Positions 1 through 7,338 of a DNA stretch of 8,546 nucleotides are shown here, piece after piece. Below the pieces are notes generated by a model, which saw nothing but the letters and a program-made list of their open reading frames with translations, did not search any database and was not told the origin of the DNA. Location of the stretch: positions 1 to 8,546 of the forward strand of contig DATNFP010000205.1 of assembly GCA_035606335.1 (NCBI GenBank). The letters are read 5' to 3'. The stretch comes from DATNFP01 sp035606335 (GTDB lineage: Bacteria; Bacteroidota; Bacteroidia; Chitinophagales; Chitinophagaceae). Numbering within the stretch: position 1 is the stretch's first letter; every line of letters starts with the position of its first letter. The translations under genes were made by a program, and so were the position numbers.

Positions 1-2
1 TA

Positions 3-1196
3 TTCCCTTTACTATCAAGAAAGGCAGGATTTTCTTTAAATACCATAATGCTGATCTATTCGGCAGGCTTCATCATTTATTATTTCATTTGTTATCTGCT
101 ATGCGGACTGGTATTTAAGAATTACAAGCTGGGGCTTGTACTTTTATTGTTTAATATTCTTTTCGTATCCCATACATTTTACTGGGCACAATCCGAGTTG
201 CCACAAGGCATCTCCTTTATGCTGGTTTATTTCGCCTTTATCAGCAATAAAGAAACAAGCAATATGAGCGCATGGAGCCTGTGCATTATGTTTGTCTGTC
301 TTTTTACTATTGTTTTCTTTCATCCGCTTATAGTATTTCCGTTTATTTATATCATACTATTTTTTCTCATAGATAAGAACCAGTATTTTCAGCGAAAGCT
401 TTTACACGCATCCCTTCTGTTTTTTATTATTATCTCAATAATTAAAAAAATAGTTTTCGCAACAAGCTATGACCAGCAGTCAATGGAGGGGATAAGTAAT
501 TTTGTTAAATTATTTCCTCATTATTTCACACTTTACTCAGATAAGAAATTTTTTTCGAACTGTATCAGCCATTATTACTGGATCCCTTTACTATCGTTAT
601 TGATCTCAATCATTTATATAATCTGCAATGAATGGAAAAAACTTATTTTATTCCTTGTTTTCATTGTTGGTTTCATACTACTTATAAATGTAAGTTATCC
701 CGATAGCAATACAACTACATTTTACATTGAGAATTTATATCTGCCTGCAGGTATCGTTATAGGCATCCCTTTTGTTTATGATATAGTACCTCTTCTTGAA
801 AAAAGAAAACTCTCCATAGCTATAATAGCTCTTATTATTATCACAGGATGCATCAGAATTTACACAACCCATAATTCATATACTGCTCGCTTAAACTGGG
901 AGCGACACTTGTTAAAAGCGAACCTCAATAATAAGCTCATGATAGATAGCAAAAAGGCGCCTATGGATACAGCTTTGATGATATGGGGAACACCGTATGA
1001 ATTCTGGCTATTATCGACAACTGAAAACCATCAAACAGCATCAATTATTATTTATGATAATGTGGATGCTCTTTCATGGACAAAAGACGTCAAAAATCAA
1101 TTTGTCACAACGTGGGGTGCCTTCCCTTATTCTGATCTACCCAAAAAATATTTCATTTTCAAAGACACTGTGACTAAGTATACTGTAATAAAATAA
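3..1196 (+). CDS. Multi-pass membrane protein of unknown function, 5' end cut by window edge
   Basis: I do not recognise the family. The reading frame is open to the left edge: the 15 codons before the ATG at 48 contain no stop and read as a plausible polar loop (LSRKAGFSLN). No ribosome binding site precedes that ATG, so it is probably an internal methionine and the gene starts outside the window. Counting from the ATG at 48, hydrophobic segments lie at about residues 4-23, 28-45, 53-66, 76-108 (two helices joined by FHP), 117-136, 179-195, 198-214, 230-249 and 254-270. A soluble C-terminal tail of about 110 residues follows. This plan (many helices, then one extracytoplasmic tail) resembles GT-C glycosyltransferases and polysaccharide polymerases, but no catalytic motif could be picked out, so that role is only a guess. 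The gene is convergent with gcvT and ends just before a shared hairpin. Confidence 0.8.
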   Translation, partial: FPLLSRKAGFSLNTIMLIYSAGFIIYYFICYLLCGLVFKNYKLGLVLLLFNILFVSHTFYWAQSELPQGISFMLVYFAFISNKETSNMSAWSLCIMFVCLFTIVFFHPLIVFPFIYIILFFLIDKNQYFQRKLLHASLLFFIIISIIKKIVFATSYDQQSMEGISNFVKLFPHYFTLYSDKKFFSNCISHYYWIPLLSLLISIIYIICNEWKKLILFLVFIVGFILLINVSYPDSNTTTFYIENLYLPAGIVIGIPFVYDIVPLLEKRKLSIAIIALIIITGCIRIYTTHNSYTARLNWERHLLKANLNNKLMIDSKKAPMDTALMIWGTPYEFWLLSTTENHQTASIIIYDNVDALSWTKDVKNQFVTTWGAFPYSDLPKKYFIFKDTVTKYTVIK

Positions 1197-1219
1197 AAAA
1201 CCACCTTTGATGGGTGGTT
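1195..1219 (-). terminator. Intrinsic terminator of gcvT, possibly bidirectional
   Basis: A 7-bp perfect stem (AACCACC at 1199-1205 pairing with GGTGGTT at 1213-1219) encloses a 7-base loop. Read on the minus strand it lies 24 bases after the gcvT stop and is followed by a T-rich run (TTTTTTATTTTATT, partly inside the stem), so it best fits gcvT. On the plus strand it begins 3 bases after the stop of the left-hand membrane protein but lacks a proper T-run there, so termination in that direction would be weaker. Confidence 0.75.
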
Positions 1220-1243
1220 CAGTATTTAATATTTATAAAGTTT

Positions 1244-2329
1244 TTACGCAAATGGCATTTTCACAACCTGCGCTTTTATTGCCTTATCTCGTATGATAAC
1301 AAAAATATCGCTTCCTTCTGCCGCAAATTCTTTAGTTACATATCCCATGCCTATTGCTTTCCCAAAGCTTGGCGATTGTGTGCCTGAGGTGACATAACCT
1401 ATTTCTGCGCCTTCAGCGTTTTGTATTTTGTAGTTGTGGCGGGGAATGCCTTTATCTATCATTTCGAAACCTACCAGCTTGCGCTTGATACCTTCTGCTT
1501 TTTGTTTTTCCAGTATCGGGCGTGCAGTAAAGTCTTTTGTGAATTTAGTGATCCAGCCTAATCCAGCTTCAAGTGGAGAAGTAGTGTCGTCTATATCATT
1601 ACCATATAAACAATATCCCATTTCCAAACGAAGTGTATCGCGTGCTGCCAGCCCTATTGGTTTTAATCCATTAGGAGCACCTATGCGAAATATTTCATTC
1701 CATATTTTTTCTGCAGCGCCATCTTTGTCTTCAAAATATATTTCTACACCGCCTGCTCCTGTATAGCCTGTTGCGCTCACCAGCACATTATCTACACCTG
1801 CAAATTTACCTTTTATAAAGGTGTAATATTTCAGGTTGGTTATATCCATATCCGTGAGTTGCTGCATATATTCTACAGCCTTCGGTCCCTGTATGGCGAG
1901 CAATGCGGTCCTGTCGCTGATATTTTCCATATCTACGCCTTCTGTATTATGCTTGCTTATCCAGTTCCAGTCTTTCTCAATATTCGAGGCATTTACAACC
2001 AGCATATATACTTTGTTCTCTTCGATGCAGTATACTATCAGATCGTCTACAATACCTCCCTGATCGTTAGGAAGGCAAGAATATTGGGCTTTACCCGCAG
2101 TCAATTTACTTGCATCGTTGCTTGTAACGCGTTGTATCAGGTCTAATGCTTTGGGGCCCTTCAAAATAAATTCTCCCATATGACTTACATCAAACACCCC
2201 TGCATTACTACGTACATTATGATGTTCTTCGTTAATGCTGGTATAAACGATTGGCATATTATAGCCGGCAAACTCGGCCATTTTGGCTCCCAATGCGATA
2301 TGCATTTGGGTAAAAGGCGTATTCTTCAT
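1244..2329 (-). CDS. gcvT: Aminomethyltransferase, glycine cleavage system T protein
   Basis: Cytoplasmic T protein of the glycine cleavage system. It moves the aminomethyl carbon carried on lipoylated H protein to tetrahydrofolate, giving 5,10-methylene-THF and ammonia. At 361 residues it is full length for bacterial GcvT. Visible family marks, in order, are AGYNMPIVY (21-29), VFDVSHMGEF (45-54), NDQGGIVDDLIVY (88-100) with the conserved folate-site/catalytic Asp pair at 95-96, AIQGPKA (145-151), SATGYTGAGGVEIY (185-198), GLAARDTLRLEMGY (226-239), SPLEAGLGW (251-259) and the C-terminal barrel motif GYVTSGTQSPS (311-321). The ATG at 2329 is kept because the product begins where the family does (TQMHIALGAKM). 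As is common in Bacteroidota, no Shine-Dalgarno is visible. No gcvH or gcvP lies nearby, so the system's genes are dispersed here. No glycine riboswitch was recognised in the 172-base leader. Confidence 0.97.
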   Translation of the reverse strand: MKNTPFTQMHIALGAKMAEFAGYNMPIVYTSINEEHHNVRSNAGVFDVSHMGEFILKGPKALDLIQRVTSNDASKLTAGKAQYSCLPNDQGGIVDDLIVYCIEENKVYMLVVNASNIEKDWNWISKHNTEGVDMENISDRTALLAIQGPKAVEYMQQLTDMDITNLKYYTFIKGKFAGVDNVLVSATGYTGAGGVEIYFEDKDGAAEKIWNEIFRIGAPNGLKPIGLAARDTLRLEMGYCLYGNDIDDTTSPLEAGLGWITKFTKDFTARPILEKQKAEGIKRKLVGFEMIDKGIPRHNYKIQNAEGAEIGYVTSGTQSPSFGKAIGMGYVTKEFAAEGSDIFVIIRDKAIKAQVVKMPFA

Positions 2330-2359
2330 TGATATAAATGTATTGAGTGCCGTAAAAAT

Positions 2360-2397
2360 AAGCTTAGTATTATGATTTTACTACAATAAATAAGCTT
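2360..2397. repeat. Short inverted repeat in the gcvT upstream region
   Basis: AAGCTTA (2360-2366) and its exact reverse complement TAAGCTT (2391-2397) are separated by 24 A/T-rich bases, inside the 172-base gap between the lipoprotein gene and gcvT. The arms contain the self-complementary AAGCTT, so this could be chance in AT-rich DNA. It could also be an operator or a leader hairpin for gcvT. The rest of the gap (2330-2501) shows nothing else I can support, including no clear promoter and no clear terminator for the lipoprotein gene. Confidence 0.25.
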
Positions 2398-2501
2398 CTT
2401 TGATTAATAATTTATAATGCCGTATTCAAACCGCATAATTGTTGAAATCTTATATATAGAATTTAGAGAACGAACCTGGAAAAGCTAATTGACATTAAGG
2501 A

Positions 2502-2972
2502 TTAAGGAGTTTTATATCCCTTTAAATAAGACGCGTGATCTGGTCCGCTGGCCCAAATAGAATAATATTTAGAGACAAAAATAGAATCTGAAGTAATGGT
2601 AATTTCTGAATAATAGTCGGGATTACCGCCACGCTGATATACATTTACCGAACCCGGAGATGCGCTAAATGTATCTGACTCATAAACGATATAGTGTGCT
2701 ATCGTATCTATAAAAACTGCCAAACTTTTGCTGATCTTATAATCGGTGATGCTATCAGCTATCACAGTAGAAAATGAATGGGTAGAACTATCATATACTT
2801 GTCTTATTACATGCTGATCATATAAGCTATCATCTAATATGCACTTATAGGTAAAATAAGAAATTGAAGAATCAGATTTCTTATAGGGACTAATTGTACT
2901 GTTTTCGCTTTTTGTACAGGCTTGAAAAGATAACAGAAGAAATAAGGAACCAATTAATAAGCTACTTTTCAT
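2502..2972 (-). CDS. Small lipoprotein of unknown function
   Basis: I do not recognise this 156-residue protein. It begins with a lipoprotein signal peptide: Lys2, a hydrophobic core at residues 5-14 and the lipobox SFQAC with Cys19, after which a lipid-anchored mature protein of about 138 residues remains. The mature part opens with a Ser/Thr/Lys-rich linker (TKSENSTISPYKKSDSS) typical of surface or periplasmic lipoproteins. It then shows alternating polar/hydrophobic segments rich in Ser, Tyr, Asp and Ile (for example EITITSDSIFVSKYYSIW near 123-140), which suggests a small beta-sandwich or barrel. The ATG at 2972 is supported by the signal peptide and by a candidate promoter just upstream. 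The gene lies 56 bp after the YncE/phosphoesterase fusion on the same strand, so read-through is possible. Being real is likely; its role is open. Confidence 0.85.
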   Translation of the reverse strand: MKSSLLIGSLFLLLSFQACTKSENSTISPYKKSDSSISYFTYKCILDDSLYDQHVIRQVYDSSTHSFSTVIADSITDYKISKSLAVFIDTIAHYIVYESDTFSASPGSVNVYQRGGNPDYYSEITITSDSIFVSKYYSIWASGPDHASYLKGYKTP

Positions 2973-2991
2973 AGAGTTTATGTTTGTATAT

Positions 2992-2999
2992 CAAATATA
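2992..2999 (-). promoter_or_regulatory. Candidate Bacteroidota-type -7 promoter element for the lipoprotein gene
   Basis: The minus strand reads TATATTTG here, an exact match to the TAnnTTTG -7 consensus of Bacteroidota housekeeping promoters. It ends 19 bases before the ATG at 2972, which implies a very short leader. A clear TTTG at the -33 position is missing (only a T-run is present), so this is suggestive rather than firm. If active, it lets the lipoprotein be expressed independently of the upstream gene. Confidence 0.4.
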
Positions 3000-3028
3000 A
3001 CGAACTCAAAATAAAAAAGTATCCGATA

Positions 3029-5455
3029 CTAATCCTTCTTCTTATGCACAGCAAGAAATGCAGCACGTTTTGGAGAAGGAGGAGTGCTATTAATACCCTT
3101 AATACTTTTCCAAAGGACATCATTCAGCGCCTTGTCGGGTACATCATCTGCTTTTGAAAGATCAAATGTGGCGCTCTGACGGGATAAAGTATTTACAGCC
3201 ACATTACGTTCATTGATATCTATCTGGGCATCTATATGCTGATAAGATGCAAAGTCAAGAGTGGATGTAAAGCTGCGCCACATAGGTACTGCAGCAGCAT
3301 CGTACTGGCTCATTGCAGGTAATCCTAATATCAGTTCCATAGTGCGCAGCATTCCGGTGGTCGAATATGCTGTATGATCAGTAAAATTTCTTTTTACATA
3401 AGGACCAGCCACAAACGCTATGCTTCTATGCGCATCTACATGATCAGGACCATTTTGAGCATCGTCTTCCAGCACAAATATTGCTGCATCCTTCCATATA
3501 GCGCTTTGAGATAAGTGTTCTAAGAATTCCCCCACAGCCTGGTCGTTATCCGCAACGTGAGCGAATGGAGTGTATGCTCCTTTTGACAATCCGCTTGTAT
3601 GGTCGTTTGGAAAATAAATAATACTTAATTGTGGAACTGCATTATTTGCAACTAATGAATCGAAATCTTTTTCCCATATCTGCTCGCGGGCAACATCCTG
3701 TATGGCAAGGTTCCAACCGGGATAAGTTCTGCAAGTATGCTTATCCAAATCGGCTAACGGCACTTTTCCATCATCAGCAAATTCTCCATAATTGCGCACA
3801 CTTATATCAGCTCGCAGAGCATAGTCCCAGATAAAACCACTCCTGGGAAAAGCAATTGCCCTATTACCACCAAAATCATAGTTCCCACCCCGCCCTCCAT
3901 AGTTTGTTGGCCATGTCTTTTCAACAAAATCGTTGGCGTACGCAGCCATACTCCAGTTGTGCCCGTCAGCACTAACCTCTGCATCCACATAAAAATTATC
4001 CAAAAGCACAAACTGGTCTGCTATTGCATGTTCATTGGGTGTTATCTTACTGCCAAATAATACAAGGCTTGTATCCCCATTGCCTTTAGCAATATCTCCC
4101 AGTACCTGGTCGTACGTCCTGTTTTCCTTAATAATATAGAATACATGCTTGATAGGCGAAGGATCTCCCACCTTCATAGGTATCGGATTGCCCGGTTCTC
4201 CCTGCGATTGGGTTTCTTTTTCCTTAGTATAGGGAGTATTTTCATAAACAAGTTTAGAATAAACCCCCAGTGCTGTCAAATCGGGTTCATTGAAAATGCT
4301 AAGTGTACCCTTAAACAAGCTACCTATATATTGATCACTCCTTTTTTTACTGGCTTTTTTATAGGTTGTTTCATTATTCTTGCTTACGGGTTGTGGCCCC
4401 TTAGGGTTTGGAAGTGAAGTAAATCCTTTGCCATTAGCAACCAATATTTTGTGCCCTACTGTTCTAACACATGTAGGATACCATCCCACAGGAATAAATC
4501 CTTTAGAATGGCAATTACCCGGTGTACTTACATCAAAAACTGCCAGGCAGTTATTATCTGCATTGGCAATGTACAGCGTCTTATCATTTGCACTTAATGT
4601 TACACTATTGGTTGTTGAGCCATCGGGTGCATTTGGATACAAAGCTGCATTCAATGTTTCAATAACTTTTCGTTTTTCGAGGTCGATCACTGAAACAGAA
4701 TTATCTACAGCATTTGCTACAAACAGGTATTTGCCATTTTTTGTAAAGCAAATATCATTAGGATTTCTGCCCACCTTTATTGAATCTGCTATTGTCTGAT
4801 CTTTGGTATCGTAGATCAGTATCTTATCACCCCCCCAAAGAGATATATACAGTAACTTATGATCGGGAGATAGCAAACAAGTATATGCCTCTGCACCAAG
4901 GGGTACTTGTTTGATTATTTTTTTGGAAGCCAGATCTATTACGTACAGGGAATTGTTTTCTTTGGTTACTACATACATTCTGTCTTTATATAGGTCTATA
5001 CCTGCCGGAGAAATTTTTTCAGGCCATTTCCTCCCAAGCACAATGCTGTCTGCCAGTATAAGCGAGTCATTTTTTATTTCGTATTTAAAAATGCTATTCG
5101 CGTTGCCTTCAGAAGCATATACATAATGCTCATCACTACTGAACTTTAATCCCAGCCAGCTTGCAGGAATTACAGTATTGCAAAGAACTTTTTCCTTTTT
5201 TACATCTATTAACTGTATGGTTTGTTCGCTTACTCCATTATTTGTAACTGCAACATATTTTCCGGATGGCGACACAGCAATATTCAGTGGTAAATCGCCC
5301 AACGGTAACGAACAGCCTACTGGTGTTAAAGCCCATCCATTTGGCAATATGATTCTATGCTCAGCTAATGAGTCTCCTACTTTTTTCCAATCAGTCTGAG
5401 CAAAAAGTAATAGTGGAAAGAAGCTGTAACAGAGAAGCAATAGAGTTTTTTTCAT
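3029..5455 (-). CDS. Secreted YncE-like beta-propeller / phosphoesterase (alkaline phosphatase superfamily) fusion protein
   Basis: Two-domain exported protein of 808 residues from the ATG at 5455. That start is chosen because it begins a textbook signal peptide (MKKTLLLLCYSFFPLLLFAQ, residues 1-20). The longer frame back to 5497 would start on TTG with a polar leader that hides the signal. Residues ~45-335 form a YncE/YVTN-type seven-bladed-like propeller with repeated blade motifs such as VSPSGKYVAVTNNG, LSPDHKLLYISLWGG, FTKNGKYLFVANAVDNSVSVID and LSANDKTLYIANADNN. Residues ~435-720 match the phosphoesterase family that includes phospholipase C and AcpA: HVFYIIKENRTYD (437-449, Glu/Asn metal site), SADGHNWS (495-502, Ser495 in the nucleophile position), NDHTSG (617-622) and EDD...DHVDAHRS (663-678, metal ligands). 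A Lys-rich linker joins the domains. The substrate is unknown; phosphate-ester hydrolysis in the periplasm or outside the cell is inferred. A weak TAnnTTTG-like element (one mismatch, 5490-5497) lies upstream. Confidence 0.92.
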   Translation of the reverse strand: MKKTLLLLCYSFFPLLLFAQTDWKKVGDSLAEHRIILPNGWALTPVGCSLPLGDLPLNIAVSPSGKYVAVTNNGVSEQTIQLIDVKKEKVLCNTVIPASWLGLKFSSDEHYVYASEGNANSIFKYEIKNDSLILADSIVLGRKWPEKISPAGIDLYKDRMYVVTKENNSLYVIDLASKKIIKQVPLGAEAYTCLLSPDHKLLYISLWGGDKILIYDTKDQTIADSIKVGRNPNDICFTKNGKYLFVANAVDNSVSVIDLEKRKVIETLNAALYPNAPDGSTTNSVTLSANDKTLYIANADNNCLAVFDVSTPGNCHSKGFIPVGWYPTCVRTVGHKILVANGKGFTSLPNPKGPQPVSKNNETTYKKASKKRSDQYIGSLFKGTLSIFNEPDLTALGVYSKLVYENTPYTKEKETQSQGEPGNPIPMKVGDPSPIKHVFYIIKENRTYDQVLGDIAKGNGDTSLVLFGSKITPNEHAIADQFVLLDNFYVDAEVSADGHNWSMAAYANDFVEKTWPTNYGGRGGNYDFGGNRAIAFPRSGFIWDYALRADISVRNYGEFADDGKVPLADLDKHTCRTYPGWNLAIQDVAREQIWEKDFDSLVANNAVPQLSIIYFPNDHTSGLSKGAYTPFAHVADNDQAVGEFLEHLSQSAIWKDAAIFVLEDDAQNGPDHVDAHRSIAFVAGPYVKRNFTDHTAYSTTGMLRTMELILGLPAMSQYDAAAVPMWRSFTSTLDFASYQHIDAQIDINERNVAVNTLSRQSATFDLSKADDVPDKALNDVLWKSIKGINSTPPSPKRAAFLAVHKKKD

Positions 5456-5540
5456 AACCTCGAGTTCTGACAGTGAAGTTACTCTGTTGCAAAACAATAT
5501 TGTGTAGCTGCCGGTTTTAAATAATTATTACGTTTCACCT

Positions 5541-5577
5541 AAAAAAAAGAGATCCCACCAATTATGGTGGGATCTCT
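5541..5577 (-). terminator. Strong intrinsic terminator of pckA
   Basis: A perfect 12-bp stem (AGAGATCCCACC at 5548-5559 with GGTGGGATCTCT at 5566-5577) has a 6-base loop whose ends can also pair. On the minus strand it is followed at once by a run of T (5541-5547). It begins 26 bases after the pckA stop codon and has the classic form of a rho-independent terminator. It separates pckA from the downstream YncE/phosphoesterase gene. Confidence 0.93.
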
Positions 5578-5603
5578 ATCATTTAATTTCAGCTATTTAA
5601 CTC

Positions 5604-7217
5604 TTATGCATTTTCAAGTACTATTGGTGCAGCAGCTAATATTTCATCATTAGCCTGTGAAGCATATTTATCGAAATTCTTAACGAATAGCTGAGCTAAT
5701 TCGCTGGCCTTCTTATCATAAGCTTCTTTATCTGCCCATGTATTGCGAGGTACCAATACTTCAGCTGGCACATTAGGGCAAGATTTAGGAATCAATACTC
5801 CGAATACCGGATGTGGTTCATAATCTACATTATTAAGCTCACCCTTCATTGCTGCAGTAATCATAGCGCGTGTGTAGTTCAACTTCATACGATGACCAAC
5901 TCCACAAGGACCACCACTCCAGCCGGTATTTACCAGCCATACATTCACATCAGCGTCTTCTTCCAGTTTTTTACCCAGTAATTCAGCATATTTGGTAGGA
6001 TGCAATGGCAGGAACACGCGACCAAAGCAAGCTGAGAAAGCAGGTTGTGGTTCTGTAACACCAACTTCTGTACCGGCAACTTTTGCAGTATAGCCGCTGA
6101 TATAGTGATACATTGCCTGGCCTTTTGTTAGCCTGGCTATCGGAGGAAGTACACCGAATGCATCACAAGTAAGGAAGAATATATTTTTAGGAGCGCCGCC
6201 ATAAGATGGTTCCTTTGCATTTTCTATATAATCAATCGGATAAGCAGCACGGGTATTCTCAGTAATGCTTGCGTCATGATAATCCACTTTGTTAGTGCCT
6301 GGATGGAATTTTATATTTTCCAGTATTGTTCCAGGTTTGATAGCGCGATATATCTGAGGTTCTTTTTCTTCACTCAGATCTATACATTTTGCGTAACAAC
6401 CACCTTCAAAGTTGAAAACAGTATTTTTGGACCAGCCGTGTTCATCATCACCAATCAATGCACGTTCTGGGTCGGCGCTAAGGGTTGTTTTACCTGTACC
6501 GCTCAAGCCAAAGAATAAGGCTACATCGCCATCTTTGCCTTCATTTGCAGAACAATGCATGCTTAATACATTGTGTTCATGCGGCATCAGGAAGTTAAGC
6601 ACTCCAAAAATACCTTTCTTTATTTCTCCTGTATAAGCTGAACCGCCTATCAGGACTACTTTTTTTGTAAAGTTTACGATAGTAAAGTTTCCCTGGCGAG
6701 TACCGTCTACCGCAGGGTCTGCCTGGAATCCGGGAGCTTGCAGGATAAGCCAATCTGGATTTTGCGTTTGGATTTCTTCTTCAGTAGGACGGAGGAAAAG
6801 ATCGTTGCAGAACAGGTTTGCCCAAGGCATTTCGTTTATTACTCGAATATTTAGACGGAAAGCAGGATCTCCACAAGCATAAGAATCACGAACCCAAACT
6901 TCTTTGCCATCCAGGTATTTGCACACTTTGTTGTACAGTTTGTCAAATACGTCCGGAGAAATGGGGATGTTTATATCACCCCAATCTACACTGTTTTCAG
7001 TGTAAGAGTCTTTTACGGTAAATTTGTCTTTAGGAGAGCGACCGGTAAATTTTCCGGTACTTACGCATAATGCCCCAGTGTCGTTCAAAACGCCCTGGCC
7101 CAGTTCCAATGTTTTGTTTACAAGTTCTTCTGATGAAAGGTTCCAGTGAGCAATAGATACATTCAGCCCCATCTTAGCCAGACTGGCGGATGGGTTTTTC
7201 TTACCAAATTCCTGCAT
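5604..7217 (-). CDS. pckA: Phosphoenolpyruvate carboxykinase (ATP)
   Basis: Cytoplasmic enzyme converting oxaloacetate plus ATP to phosphoenolpyruvate, ADP and CO2. It is the entry step of gluconeogenesis and may run in reverse to fix CO2 in some Bacteroidota. The 537 residues match the full length of the ATP-dependent class. Key sites seen are GRSPKDKF (59-66, substrate-binding Arg60), AYTGEIKKGIF (194-204, lysines 200-201), the metal ligand His221 in MHCSANEG, the P-loop GLSGTGKTT (237-245), LIGDDEHGW (254-262, Asp257/Asp258 for metal), ENTRAAYP (320-327, Arg322), and NTGWSGGPCGVGHRM (430-444). No catalytic residue appears to be missing. The start at 7217 fits the family N terminus and follows an A/T-only leader without a Shine-Dalgarno. 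It stands alone between its own promoter candidate and a strong terminator, so it is probably monocistronic. Confidence 0.98.
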   Translation of the reverse strand: MQEFGKKNPSASLAKMGLNVSIAHWNLSSEELVNKTLELGQGVLNDTGALCVSTGKFTGRSPKDKFTVKDSYTENSVDWGDINIPISPDVFDKLYNKVCKYLDGKEVWVRDSYACGDPAFRLNIRVINEMPWANLFCNDLFLRPTEEEIQTQNPDWLILQAPGFQADPAVDGTRQGNFTIVNFTKKVVLIGGSAYTGEIKKGIFGVLNFLMPHEHNVLSMHCSANEGKDGDVALFFGLSGTGKTTLSADPERALIGDDEHGWSKNTVFNFEGGCYAKCIDLSEEKEPQIYRAIKPGTILENIKFHPGTNKVDYHDASITENTRAAYPIDYIENAKEPSYGGAPKNIFFLTCDAFGVLPPIARLTKGQAMYHYISGYTAKVAGTEVGVTEPQPAFSACFGRVFLPLHPTKYAELLGKKLEEDADVNVWLVNTGWSGGPCGVGHRMKLNYTRAMITAAMKGELNNVDYEPHPVFGVLIPKSCPNVPAEVLVPRNTWADKEAYDKKASELAQLFVKNFDKYASQANDEILAAAPIVLENA

Positions 7218-7242
7218 ATATATATTCTTTTAAATTAGACGG

Positions 7243-7250
7243 CAAAAATA
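7243..7250 (-). promoter_or_regulatory. Candidate Bacteroidota-type -7 promoter element for pckA
   Basis: The minus strand reads TATTTTTG, an exact match to TAnnTTTG, ending 25 bases before the pckA ATG. No good TTTG is found at the expected -33 distance, so the call rests on the -7 match and its position. It would give pckA transcription independent of the upstream glycosyltransferase gene. Confidence 0.45.
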
Positions 7251-7297
7251 CTACTTAATCACTTTTTGTACCATTATTTTTTGACAATAAGAATTCA

Positions 7298-7317
7298 TTA
7301 ACAGCATTGCTGGTTAA
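7298..7317. other. Imperfect hairpin between the GT87 gene and pckA
   Basis: TTAACAGC (7298-7305) pairs with GCTGGTTAA (7309-7317) with one bulged G (7313) and a 3-base loop. It lies 21 bases beyond the stop codon of the upstream membrane glycosyltransferase and upstream of the pckA promoter candidate. It lacks a following T-run on the minus strand, so it would be a poor intrinsic terminator. An operator site for pckA control is another possibility. Nothing else is evident in the 121-base gap. Confidence 0.3.
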
Positions 7318-7338
7318 CAAATATAATAAAATACACAT

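Noticed and set aside
48..50. ATG at 48 as the true start of the left-edge membrane protein
   Set aside because: The frame is open upstream to base 3 with plausible protein sequence, and no promoter or ribosome binding site precedes this ATG.
1434..1766. Open frame of 110 codons on the + strand
   Set aside because: It is antisense to well-conserved gcvT motifs and its product is low-complexity Ser/Pro-rich. It is a shadow frame, as are the other + strand frames inside gcvT and pckA.
2330..2501. Possible glycine riboswitch upstream of gcvT
   Set aside because: I could not find the conserved purine-rich aptamer core or paired helices on the gcvT strand; only a short AT-rich inverted repeat is present.
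4380..4799. Open frame of 139 codons on the + strand
   Set aside because: It lies wholly antisense to the beta-propeller coding region, whose blade motifs are clear. The translated product has no family features, so it is a shadow frame.
7215..7226. Alternating AT run (TATATATATA) at the pckA start as a simple repeat or regulatory element
   Set aside because: It is short and expected in AT-rich leader DNA, and more likely just an unstructured ribosome entry region.
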